A DNA stretch of 64,000 bases from Flavobacteriaceae bacterium UBA1903 (GTDB lineage Bacteria > Bacteroidota > Bacteroidia > Flavobacteriales > Flavobacteriaceae): the NCBI GenBank assembly GCA_002337605.1, contig DDGL01000008.1, positions 1-64,000 of the forward strand. Reading direction: 5' to 3'. Shown piece by piece: positions 17,339-25,007 of this stretch. How positions within the stretch are numbered: position 1 is the stretch's first letter; each line of letters opens with the position of its first letter. Position numbers and translations under genes: made by a program. The notes under the pieces are model-generated. The model did not search any database and was not told where the DNA came from. It saw only the letters and a program-made list of their open reading frames with translations.

Positions 17339-18575
17339 CTCTCAAGGCTACTATGGGTTTAATTTTTGCGGCTCTCCGGGCAGGGAAAAAACCGGCTAAA
17401 GTTCCTGCGATAATTAAAATAAAAACTGTGGTGATGGCTACCCCAAAATCAACTGAAGGGTTCCGTATATAATCGGTTTCAATTAGGGGGCCTACAAACT
17501 CTAGTAAGAGCAAACTAAAAATAAGCCCTACAAATCCTGCTATGGCAGTTACAAAAACAGATTCATGCAAGATCATTCCTATAATTGAAAGAGGTTGTGC
17601 GCCAATGGCTTTTCGGATTCCTATTTCTTTTGTACGCTCTTTTACTATAATAAGCATAATGTTGCTCACACCAACCACTCCGGCAATAATGGTACATATC
17701 CCTACTCCCCAAAAGAACCAGCGTATCATATTCATTAGGTCGAAAAAGCGTTTTGCATTTTCAAGTGAGTTATTAATATTTACAGCACGCTCATCTGTAG
17801 GAGAAATACTGTAGCGGGTTTTCAGATCATTTTCAAGCTCGGCACTAAAAGCTTCGGAAGCTGCCAGTGCCTGGTCAAAATTATCTTCTGGTTTTAAGGT
17901 AAATACAAGGCTTCTTAAGTCGTTCCCTGCATTGTAAATACGTTGCGAGGTAGTTAATGGAATAAAGACTCTGGTTTCTTCTCGTTCTCCGCCCGGATCT
18001 GTGTACACCCCAATAACTTTAAATTGAATTCCCGTGATCTTTATATATTCCCCAATGGCATTTTTCTGTTTGAAAAGATCCTGATATACCCTATTACCAA
18101 TTACAACTACTTTTTCATAATTGTTAAGATCGTTATTATTGATAAATCTACCCGTTACCATAGAAGCATTTTCCAGAAACTGATAATCGCCCCGAACACC
18201 TTCTACTCTGTAACTACCACTTTCATTTCCGTAGGAAATTAAACCACCCCAAAGGCTGTAGACCCCCGATTTATATTCCAACTGATCTATGTTTTTTGCT
18301 TCTGCAGTTTCATAGTCACGGTTGTCCATTTGTATTCTACGACCCGGGTTTAACCCTTTATAACTTTCAGAAGTAACGCCCGTCCACACACTTATCCGGT
18401 TGGCTGCATCATTTTCAAACTCTTTGGCAACACCATTTTGCATTCCCTGGCCAATAGCCAGGAGAATTACAAGTATAAAAATTCCCGATGCTACAGAAAG
18501 ACCTGTAAGGAAGGTTCGTAATTTATTTTTACGAATAGTTTCAAATATTTCCTGCCATCGTTCTACGTTAAACAT
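17331..18575 (-). CDS. MacB-type ABC transporter permease, first
   Basis: A 414-residue paralog of the next gene with the same topology: helix about 20-42, periplasmic domain to about 275, and three C-terminal helices. The same hallmark motifs occur (IMLIIVKERTKEIGIRKAIGAQ, and FPARRAAKIKPIVALRDE at the end). It overlaps the ATPase gene upstream by 8 bases and the second permease by 8 bases, which implies tight translational coupling and equal amounts of the two permease chains. Confidence 0.92.
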   Translation of the reverse strand: MFNVERWQEIFETIRKNKLRTFLTGLSVASGIFILVILLAIGQGMQNGVAKEFENDAANRISVWTGVTSESYKGLNPGRRIQMDNRDYETAEAKNIDQLEYKSGVYSLWGGLISYGNESGSYRVEGVRGDYQFLENASMVTGRFINNNDLNNYEKVVVIGNRVYQDLFKQKNAIGEYIKITGIQFKVIGVYTDPGGEREETRVFIPLTTSQRIYNAGNDLRSLVFTLKPEDNFDQALAASEAFSAELENDLKTRYSISPTDERAVNINNSLENAKRFFDLMNMIRWFFWGVGICTIIAGVVGVSNIMLIIVKERTKEIGIRKAIGAQPLSIIGMILHESVFVTAIAGFVGLIFSLLLLEFVGPLIETDYIRNPSVDFGVAITTVFILIIAGTLAGFFPARRAAKIKPIVALRDE

Positions 18576-19290
18576 GTTGCATGGCTTTTTTGTAGGCGGT
18601 TTCGGCTCGTACTTGAGTTACTTTACTATCGTCTATAATCACTCCATCTTTAAGGTTAACAATGCGTTTACACATATGAGCGATATCATCTTCGTGTGTA
18701 ACACATAAAATTGTTTTTCCTTCATCGTTAATACCCTGAATTAACTCCATAACCTCATACGATGTTTTTGAGTCTAGTGCTCCCGTGGGTTCATCTGCCA
18801 ACAAGACTTTAGGGTCACTAGCCAAGGCGCGGGCAATTGCAACACGTTGCTTTTGTCCTCCGGAAAGCTCGTTAGGGTGGTGTCCAGCCCAGTTGGCCAA
18901 GCCAACTTTTTCAAGGTAATGCATAGCCTTCTCTATACGGATATTTCGTTTTACACCTTGGTAATATAAAGGCATCGCAACATTATCGAGCGCTGTTTTG
19001 TAGTTTATTAAATTAAACGACTGAAAAATAAAACCAAGAAACTGGTTTCGGTATTTGGCAGCAATCTTTTCGTTTAGGTTTTTAATGGGTTTACCATCCA
19101 GATGATAGGTACCTTCGTCTGCTTCGTCGAGCATCCCGAGGATATTCAGCAACGTAGATTTGCCAGAACCCGAAGACCCCATAATAGAAACCATTTCACC
19201 TTCGGCTACCTCAAAATTTATTCCTTTTAAAACGTGAAGCGAGTTGCTCCCCATCTTATAGGATTTATGCAAATCTTTTATTGTTATCAT
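18568..19290 (-). CDS. ABC transporter ATP-binding protein (MacB/LolD-like)
   Basis: A 240-residue ATPase that would drive the two permeases. Walker A is GSSGSGKSTLLNILG (about 38-52), the signature is LSGGQKQRVAIARAL (about 142-156), Walker B is KVLLADEPTGALDSKT (about 160-175) and the switch histidine is in VTHEDD. First gene of a seven-gene operon: ATPase, permease, permease, adaptor, TolC, adaptor, tsaB. An imperfect promoter-like TTATTTTG lies upstream at 19310-19317 on this strand. Confidence 0.93.
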   Translation of the reverse strand: MITIKDLHKSYKMGSNSLHVLKGINFEVAEGEMVSIMGSSGSGKSTLLNILGMLDEADEGTYHLDGKPIKNLNEKIAAKYRNQFLGFIFQSFNLINYKTALDNVAMPLYYQGVKRNIRIEKAMHYLEKVGLANWAGHHPNELSGGQKQRVAIARALASDPKVLLADEPTGALDSKTSYEVMELIQGINDEGKTILCVTHEDDIAHMCKRIVNLKDGVIIDDSKVTQVRAETAYKKAMQHV

Positions 19291-19440
19291 CTTTTATAAA
19301 GTATACGTACAAAATAACCGTCTTTTAGACAGTATTTTGCAAAATTCTTGTTAAGACTTTTAGGGAATTGATTGATTAAGTCTTGTTTACATAAGACTTA
19401 CAACACAATAGATTGTTACACTTGATGTGTGAAGATTTTG

Positions 19441-19671
19441 TTAATTATCGTCTCCTTTGCCTCTTCGGAATAGCTTATAAATAGCAAAGCCAATTCCTCC
19501 GATTAAGAGGTATGGGAAAATCATTAAATACACAATCCCATTATTAATTCCTTTTGCCGCCGCTCCGCTTTCTTCACTCTCCAAAACAGCCCGACACATA
19601 GCGCACTGAGCTTCAACAGGTATAACTGCTAAGAGAAGGAATGAAAATAGTATGTAATGCTTTTTTTTCAA
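19441..19671 (-). CDS. Small membrane protein with CxxC motif, TTG start
   Basis: A 76-residue protein with a signal sequence ending VEAQ, then CAMC (a CxxC pair just after the cleavage site), a short acidic/alanine linker and one C-terminal transmembrane helix followed by a basic tail. The only usable start is TTG at 19671: a stop lies upstream in frame and the ATG next to it is cut off by TGA. The function is unknown. The position at the end of the oxidase-assembly cluster and the exported CxxC pair suggest a part in copper or thiol handling for cytochrome oxidase; this is inference. Confidence 0.7.
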   Translation of the reverse strand: MKKKHYILFSFLLLAVIPVEAQCAMCRAVLESEESGAAAKGINNGIVYLMIFPYLLIGGIGFAIYKLFRRGKGDDN

Positions 19672-19712
19672 AATTTGAATTCACATTAAGCTTTAGGGTT
19701 TTAACCCCCTCC

Positions 19713-19745
19713 GTCTAAAAAAAATCCTTTCGGTTTTTTTTAGAC
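19713..19745 (-). terminator. Hairpin between the DUF420 gene and the CxxC gene
   Basis: On the minus strand a 14-base-pair stem, mostly A-U (19713-19724 with 19734-19745, plus two G-C pairs), is closed by a GAAA tetraloop. It could be a terminator or attenuator after the DUF420 gene. Confidence 0.5.
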
Positions 19746-19787
19746 ACCTCCCCTTTGAAAGGAAAGGAACGGTTTTGCACAGTATAA

Positions 19788-20306
19788 TTAATAATAAGGC
19801 GAAATCATCAGGTACACGATCACCCCTGTTACTGCTACATACAACCATAACGGAAATGTAATACGTGCTATTTTCTTATGTTGCGGAAAATTTCCACTAA
19901 TAGCCCGTACGTATGTAATTAGCACAAAAGGAATGATAATGATAGACAGCAAGATATGACTTATTAATATAAAGAAATACACATAACGCATTGTACCTTC
20001 CCCTCCATACGAAGTAGAATCTGATGTCATGTGGTAGGCTACGTACATTAACAAAAACAGCACTGAAAGTACGATACAGGTTTTCATGAGTGCTTCATGT
20101 ATTTTTATTTTCCCCTGTTTGATCATTATAAATGCTACCACCAGTAAAAAAGCTGTTAATGCATTAATACTTGCATAAATAGGAGGCAAAAAACCTAGGC
20201 GTTCTACACCCGGAATACGAATGGTAAACAATACTGCCACCGCAACAGGAATTACAATAGATAGTACCCAGATCCAAACGTTGTATTTTTTTGTTATTTC
20301 GTTCAT
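19788..20306 (-). CDS. DUF420 membrane protein (CtaM-like oxidase assembly factor)
   Basis: A 172-residue inner-membrane protein with about five helices, matching DUF420: PPIYASINALTAFLLVVAFI, IHEALMKTCIV, YV.YH, and a C-terminal ARITFPLWLYVAVTGVIVYLM. In Firmicutes the DUF420 protein CtaM is needed to activate heme-copper oxidases; here it lies beside SCO and oxidase subunits, which fits that role. Its ATG overlaps the stop of the SCO gene (TAATG). Confidence 0.88.
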   Translation of the reverse strand: MNEITKKYNVWIWVLSIVIPVAVAVLFTIRIPGVERLGFLPPIYASINALTAFLLVVAFIMIKQGKIKIHEALMKTCIVLSVLFLLMYVAYHMTSDSTSYGGEGTMRYVYFFILISHILLSIIIIPFVLITYVRAISGNFPQHKKIARITFPLWLYVAVTGVIVYLMISPYY

Positions 20307-20998
20307 TACTTTAATAGTATTTGTATGTCTTTAATCAGCATTTGGACACCCTCGTCTTTTAGCCCGTCATAGTAAACAATAGGATTGCCGTTTTCGTCAA
20401 TTCTTGAACGTATGTTTCCTTCCTGATCAATTAAGGCAAAGAACCCGGAATGTTGAAAATCATCTTCTTCGTCCATTGCTTCGGCTGCGTATAAGTTAAA
20501 CCCTACGTTTGAAAGTTTAAAAATTTCTTCTTTATCGCCGGTTAAAAAATTCCAGCTTGGGTGGTCAATTTCGTAAGCCTCGGCATATGCTTTTAAAACT
20601 TCAGGGGTATCGTAAGTTGGGTCTATACTGAAAGAAGCAATGCCTACTTTATCTCCCTCCGGATAGGCTTCGGCAACTTTTTTCATATTCTGATTCATTA
20701 TAGGACAAATATCCTGGCAGGTGCTGAAGAAAAATTCAACAACATACACTTTTCCAATATAATCTGCATTGGAAACAGTATCATTATCTTGATTTATAAA
20801 ACTGAAGGAAGGTACTTGTTTATTTCCAACAAAAGCGAGGGTGTCACTTTTCTGTGAGGTAGTTCGTTCCAGATTATGACGGTCGTTATCCACAACATCA
20901 TTATTGCTTATACGATTGATAATTTTAGGAATGAAAATAATTCCAAACACCAAAATCACCAGCGAAATCCCTATGTATGCATTTTTATTTTTCTTCAT
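20306..20998 (-). CDS. SCO1/SenC/PrrC family copper chaperone
   Basis: A 230-residue membrane-anchored thioredoxin-fold protein that inserts copper into the CuA centre of oxidase subunit II. It has an N-terminal helix (about 7-25), the copper motif CQDICP (CxxxCP, about 95-100) and a conserved distal histidine in QHSGFFALID (about 183). I use the ATG at 20998; the GTG two codons earlier gives MTMKKN and is less likely. Cotranscribed with the SCO-like gene upstream and DUF420 downstream. Confidence 0.92.
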   Translation of the reverse strand: MKKNKNAYIGISLVILVFGIIFIPKIINRISNNDVVDNDRHNLERTTSQKSDTLAFVGNKQVPSFSFINQDNDTVSNADYIGKVYVVEFFFSTCQDICPIMNQNMKKVAEAYPEGDKVGIASFSIDPTYDTPEVLKAYAEAYEIDHPSWNFLTGDKEEIFKLSNVGFNLYAAEAMDEEDDFQHSGFFALIDQEGNIRSRIDENGNPIVYYDGLKDEGVQMLIKDIQILLK

Positions 20999-21040
20999 AG
21001 TCACTTGCAGGTATCTCCGAAGAGGAGAACTAGAGTTGTA

Positions 21041-21685
21041 TTAAATTTCTCTTTCGGTTTTATATTTTTTGAGTGCCAAGCGGTATTCAGCCAGCACTAC
21101 TTTTAAATCGTCACTCATTTTATTGTTTATTTCGGCATAATTGGATGCGTCGTAGCCGTATAACACTCCGTAATCTTCATCGTCTGTTCTGCCTCGCAGG
21201 TTTCTTTCTTTATCTATAATGTACACGTAATTGGTACTAAGATTATTGTTTAAAGCTCCTTTTGTCTGTAAAGAGTAAAACACTTCTTCTATAGCTTCAG
21301 CACTTCCAACGGCAAATTTCCAGTTCTTGGGGTCTTCAATTTCTGAAAGTTTATTTTTCAGGTCTTTTGCAACTTCTAGTTGATCTTCTGTAATAAGCGT
21401 TACAAACTGAAATTCTTCAAACTGATAGTTCTTCTTATAGATTTTATGAGCCAGGTTAAAGGCGTTTGCTTCTTTATTTTCGGTATGTGTTCCGAAGAAC
21501 AGTAAAACGGTAATTTTATCTTCCAGCACAACCTCTTCTCCTTCTAGATTTTCAAAACCTGAAAGCTCCGATACGTTTTCAGTAATCACAGGTAATTTTA
21601 CAAAATTATTAACTCCAGAGGCGAAGAAAAGATATACCGAAATAGGCAATAAAAAGAGGACAACAAGAATAAAATATTTCTTCAT
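21041..21685 (-). CDS. SCO/thioredoxin-like membrane-anchored protein without cysteines
   Basis: A 214-residue protein with one N-terminal helix (about 3-24) and a domain that follows the SCO/thioredoxin order: an ITVLLFFGT strand, a helix, an FQFVTLITEDQ strand, a WKFAVGS segment, then YVYIIDKERNLRGRTD. The copper/redox position reads FGTHTENK, and I find no cysteine in the whole protein, so it cannot bind copper or do thiol chemistry in the usual way. It sits directly upstream of the true SCO gene. A structural partner or ligand-binding helper in CuA assembly is plausible; this is inference. Confidence 0.7.
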   Translation of the reverse strand: MKKYFILVVLFLLPISVYLFFASGVNNFVKLPVITENVSELSGFENLEGEEVVLEDKITVLLFFGTHTENKEANAFNLAHKIYKKNYQFEEFQFVTLITEDQLEVAKDLKNKLSEIEDPKNWKFAVGSAEAIEEVFYSLQTKGALNNNLSTNYVYIIDKERNLRGRTDDEDYGVLYGYDASNYAEINNKMSDDLKVVLAEYRLALKKYKTEREI

Positions 21686-21785
21686 ATTTCTAAATAGACT
21701 GAGGTGTTATTGCACTACAAAATTGCTGTTTCGTAACACGTTGCAAAAATACGACCTAGCGGATGCCTGACCAACTTTTACTCAT

Positions 21786-21818
21786 AAAAAAACCCAACAC
21801 AGGATAGGTGTTGGGTTT
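21786..21818 (-). terminator. Terminator of the oxidase subunit operon
   Basis: On the minus strand AACCCAACAC pairs with GTGTTGGGTT (21791-21800 and 21808-21817) around a 7-base loop and is followed by a T tract. It lies 22 bases after the subunit IV stop and divides the subunit genes from the SCO/DUF420 genes. Confidence 0.85.
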
Positions 21819-21840
21819 GTTATTTTATAGTAGGAAAAAT

Positions 21841-22224
21841 TTAAAAATCGAACTTAATAAAGTTGTTTTTATATACTTCAAAAATATAGTCTCCTTCAAT
21901 TAACAGAATTAAAATCAGGTAGCATATTAAAAATACTCCTGTCCATACAACTGCACGTCGCAGTCCGCTTTTTTCATCACGCATGTGCATAAAGTCCCAG
22001 GTGATATAGTATGCTTTTACCAAAGTAAGAATAATAAAGACCCAGTTAAGGAGTTTCATTGCCAGGAACCTTGTTTCGGTTAAAAACTCTGGCTTTATGA
22101 TACCCAGGGCTACTTCAATGATAGTTACGATAGACAAGAATACAAATACACCCCAAATCTTGGCGATGTTGCTCTTGAACTTAAGCGTTCCTCTAAAAAT
22201 TGCTAATTTATGTTCGTGTGCCAT
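21841..22224 (-). CDS. Cytochrome c oxidase subunit IV family protein
   Basis: A 127-residue protein with three predicted helices (about 20-40, 50-72 and 85-108) matching the caa3/CyoD subunit IV family: KIWGVFVFLSIVTIIEV, LLNWVFIILTLVKAYYI, and MHMRDEKSGLRRAV before the third helix. This small subunit stabilises the oxidase. It follows subunit III after 20 bases and ends at a terminator, so it is the last gene of the cyoE-subunit III-subunit III-subunit IV operon. Confidence 0.85.
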   Translation of the reverse strand: MAHEHKLAIFRGTLKFKSNIAKIWGVFVFLSIVTIIEVALGIIKPEFLTETRFLAMKLLNWVFIILTLVKAYYITWDFMHMRDEKSGLRRAVVWTGVFLICYLILILLIEGDYIFEVYKNNFIKFDF

Positions 22225-22244
22225 TTTTCAGTCTAATTCTATAA

Positions 22245-23225
22245 TTATACAAGGTAAAAGAAGGTGAATACGAATACCCATACTAAATCTACAAAGTGCC
22301 AATACAGCCCTACTTTTTCTACCATTTCATAACTCCCTCTTCGCTCATACGTACCAATAACCACATTAAAGAAAATAATGATATTGATAAGAACTCCTGT
22401 AAGTACGTGGAATCCGTGAAACCCTGTGATAAAGAAAAAGAAATCTGCAAACAATGGATGGCCGTACTCGTTGTGTCTTAAGTTGGCCCCTTCTACAACT
22501 AGCTTCCCGTCGTTTAAAATTTTAGCTACAGATTCTTCTCTTGTTAATACGGTTGGTTCTCCGTTGTCATCATAATACTGTGTACGTACCAGCAAATTTT
22601 CATTTGCTAAGAAACCTGCCTTCACTTCTTCATATGAATAGGTAGTAACAGTTGGCTCGGCTTCATACCAGACACCATTCTGTTCAACGTGAATATCTCT
22701 GGTTGTTGGTAATTTTTCAGAAAACTCTGCAAGGGCAACACGGTTTCCGTCTGTATCCAGAAACTGAAGGATTTTACCTCCTTTGGTTTCAACTGCACCA
22801 TAATCTCCTTTAATAAAGGTTGCCCATTCCCAGGCTTGTGAGCCTACGAAAATAGCACCTCCAATAATGGTAAAGAACATATACCAGATCACTTTTCGCT
22901 GCTGCATTTTATGTCCTGCATCTACGGCAAGAACCATCGTTACAGAAGAGAAAATAAGTATAAAGGTCATAAACGCAACGTAATACATGGGCGCAGGCAC
23001 CCCGTGTAAGAACGGAACGTGCGTAAATACTTCGTCGGCAATTGGCCAAGCGTCTATAAATTTAAATCTTGAAAAACCGTAAGCGGCAATAAACCCTGAG
23101 AAGGTAAGAGCATCTGAAACGATGAAAAACCACATCATTAACTTACCGTAGCTGGCGTTGAGCGGTCTGTTACCTCCGCCCCAAGTTTTCCCTTCGGTTC
23201 CTGTTTTTGCAACAGTCGTGTCCAT
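22245..23225 (-). CDS. Cytochrome c oxidase subunit III (long form with insert)
   Basis: A 326-residue subunit III of the aa3/caa3-type oxidase. Membrane helices are recognisable at about 28-50, 75-100, 110-132, 265-290 and 300-325, with the subunit III signature FFFFITGFHGFHVLTGV and VGLYWHFVDLVWVFVFTFFYLV near the C terminus. Between the third and fourth recognisable helices there is a hydrophilic insert of about 120 residues (about 135-255), which makes the protein longer than a five-helix subunit III. The -7-like element just upstream suggests it may also be expressed from its own promoter. Confidence 0.92.
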   Translation of the reverse strand: MDTTVAKTGTEGKTWGGGNRPLNASYGKLMMWFFIVSDALTFSGFIAAYGFSRFKFIDAWPIADEVFTHVPFLHGVPAPMYYVAFMTFILIFSSVTMVLAVDAGHKMQQRKVIWYMFFTIIGGAIFVGSQAWEWATFIKGDYGAVETKGGKILQFLDTDGNRVALAEFSEKLPTTRDIHVEQNGVWYEAEPTVTTYSYEEVKAGFLANENLLVRTQYYDDNGEPTVLTREESVAKILNDGKLVVEGANLRHNEYGHPLFADFFFFITGFHGFHVLTGVLINIIIFFNVVIGTYERRGSYEMVEKVGLYWHFVDLVWVFVFTFFYLV

Positions 23226-23252
23226 AGAAAGTAGTTGGTGTTAAATTGGTGT

Positions 23253-23260
23253 CAAAAATA
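23253..23260 (-). promoter_or_regulatory. -7 box upstream of long subunit III
   Basis: Reads TATTTTTG on the minus strand (TAnnTTTG), 28 bases before the ATG. At the -33 position there is TTTC rather than TTTG. Possible internal promoter in the 138-base gap between the two subunit III genes. Confidence 0.4.
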
Positions 23261-23363
23261 CAATTTATATTTATTTATCGAAACATCATGTCTCAATTTA
23301 TACTCATCCTAAAAAAGCATGCGCTAATTTACAGTGAGCAAGTCTTATTTTGTTGAAAATCAG

Positions 23364-23948
23364 TTACACAATGTAAAAGAACAACAACAGATAAATCCAT
23401 AAAATATCTACATAGTGCCAAAATGTGGTGGCAAGCTCTACGCCTAAGGTCTTTCCGTTGGCATATTTCTTTCTGGAATGATTAAAAATCACTACCAAAA
23501 GACACACCAGACCCGCAACAACATGCGCAAGGTGTACCACAGCGATTAAAAATATAAATGTATAGGTAATATTACTTGTGGGACCCGTTGGGTTGTATCC
23601 AAAAATCCCAATAATTTCCTGAAAGCCCATGAACTGAAACCAAATAAATGCAAGCCCCAGTATAAATGTAGCTGTCAATAATATCATTCCGGTCTTATGA
23701 TCTTCTTTCTGAATGTGTTTTTTTGCGAAATGCAGTGTAAGACTACTAATAAGGATAATAACCAGACTTATTATAAATGCTGAAGGAATTTGCAGGTTCT
23801 CAACCCAGTCCGGACGCTCTTTACTTACCACATAGGCGCTGGTCCATCCAGCAAAACTCATAGAAAGGCTAATAATACCAAACCATAGCATCATTTTTTT
23901 TGCCCTGCGTAGCTTGTATTCTTCAGTTCCTTTTGTATAATCTGCCAT
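23364..23948 (-). CDS. Heme-copper oxidase subunit III family protein (short form)
   Basis: A 194-residue, five-helix subunit III homologue: helices about 20-42, 52-72, 82-105, 125-150 and 170-193, with the family motifs YTFIFLIAVVHLAHVVAGL and LATTFWHYVDILWIYLLLFFYIV. Having a short and a long subunit III next to each other is usual in flavobacterial caa3 clusters; they may fill two positions of one complex or serve different assemblies. It follows cyoE by 23 bases. Confidence 0.9.
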   Translation of the reverse strand: MADYTKGTEEYKLRRAKKMMLWFGIISLSMSFAGWTSAYVVSKERPDWVENLQIPSAFIISLVIILISSLTLHFAKKHIQKEDHKTGMILLTATFILGLAFIWFQFMGFQEIIGIFGYNPTGPTSNITYTFIFLIAVVHLAHVVAGLVCLLVVIFNHSRKKYANGKTLGVELATTFWHYVDILWIYLLLFFYIV

Positions 23949-23971
23949 CTTCTTTTTTCTGTATTAAATCT

Positions 23972-24880
23972 TTAGCCTTGTATTGCCTCAAGGATATATT
24001 TATCTGCCACGTAGATAATCTGCAGCAATGTAATGTAGCTCACACTCACTAACATTAATTGTTTGGCGGCTTTATCGGTTTGTTGTTTGTATAATCTTAC
24101 GGCGTAGTAAATTAACCAAACTCCAATCCCACCTATTAAAACAGCCGAGACAGGAGATAAATACAATTTACCCGTTACACCTACTGCCGGAATAAGCGAC
24201 GCCAACACCGTCCAGATGCTATATAAAATTACCTGTATAGCCGTTCCTTTATCCCGTCTACCGTTGGGAAGCATAAAAAAGCCACCTTTTTTATAATCAT
24301 CGAACAAGAACCAGCCAATAGCCCAAAAATGCGGGAATTGCCAGAAAAACTGAATCATAAACAAGGTTCCTGGCTCTATTCCAAAGTTATCTGTGGCCGC
24401 TACCCACCCTAACATAAAAGGGATCGCTCCCGGAAAAGCTCCAACAAAAACAGAAAGCGGTGTACGCGTTTTTAAAGGAGTGTATAAACTCACATACAAG
24501 AATATGGAAATAGCCCCAAACATAGCTGTTTGCGGATTAATGGTATACAAGACAAAAATACCTACCAGGGTAAGAATACTGGCAAGTATAAATGCAGGGG
24601 TTACACCTAAACGTCCGGCTGGAATAGGTCTGTTCTTGGTCCTGTCCATTTTAGCATCTAAATCCCGTTCTATTATCTGGTTAAAGACGTTGCTGGCACC
24701 CACCATACAATACCCTCCAACACAAAGGAGCAATAAAATATAAAAATCGAGAGATTCTGCCCCCAGTAAATATCCTGCAACCGAAGAAAACACTACACTT
24801 ACAGAAAGTCGCATTTTAGTAATTTCAGTAAAATTCCTGAAAATAGAAGCTGGTAAAGATGTGGACTGTGTTACCGCCAA
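23972..24880 (-). CDS. cyoE: Protoheme IX farnesyltransferase (heme O synthase)
   Basis: A UbiA-family inner-membrane prenyltransferase converting heme B to heme O for the oxidase. Key motifs: NVFNQIIERDLDAKMDRTKNRP (the Asp-rich NxxxDxxxD motif, beginning about residue 75), the loop YTPLKTRTPLSVFVGAFPGAIPFMLGW and FFWQFPHFWAIGW. About nine helices. A start at 24907 is unlikely: those three bases are TTG and belong to a -7 promoter box (24905-24912). The TTG at 24880 gives about 302 residues and a normal 20-25 residue leader before the first helix; the first ATG would cut away conserved sequence. Confidence 0.92.
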   Translation of the reverse strand: MAVTQSTSLPASIFRNFTEITKMRLSVSVVFSSVAGYLLGAESLDFYILLLLCVGGYCMVGASNVFNQIIERDLDAKMDRTKNRPIPAGRLGVTPAFILASILTLVGIFVLYTINPQTAMFGAISIFLYVSLYTPLKTRTPLSVFVGAFPGAIPFMLGWVAATDNFGIEPGTLFMIQFFWQFPHFWAIGWFLFDDYKKGGFFMLPNGRRDKGTAIQVILYSIWTVLASLIPAVGVTGKLYLSPVSAVLIGGIGVWLIYYAVRLYKQQTDKAAKQLMLVSVSYITLLQIIYVADKYILEAIQG

Positions 24881-24904
24881 GACGTGTTGGTTTTTAGAGC
24901 GGTG

Positions 24905-24935
24905 CAAAGATACGGGACATACCTATTTTTTACAA
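24905..24935 (-). promoter_or_regulatory. Promoter of the cyoE-oxidase subunit operon
   Basis: On the minus strand TTG (24933-24935), a 20-base spacer and TATCTTTG (24905-24912), an exact -7 match. This sets the transcript start near 24899 and rules out translation from 24907. Confidence 0.65.
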
Positions 24936-25007
24936 TATAAAAAGACAATACTTCTGTGGTCAAAAGTTTTTTTTTATTACTTTGACACTTCATTTAAACA
25001 AACAGAC

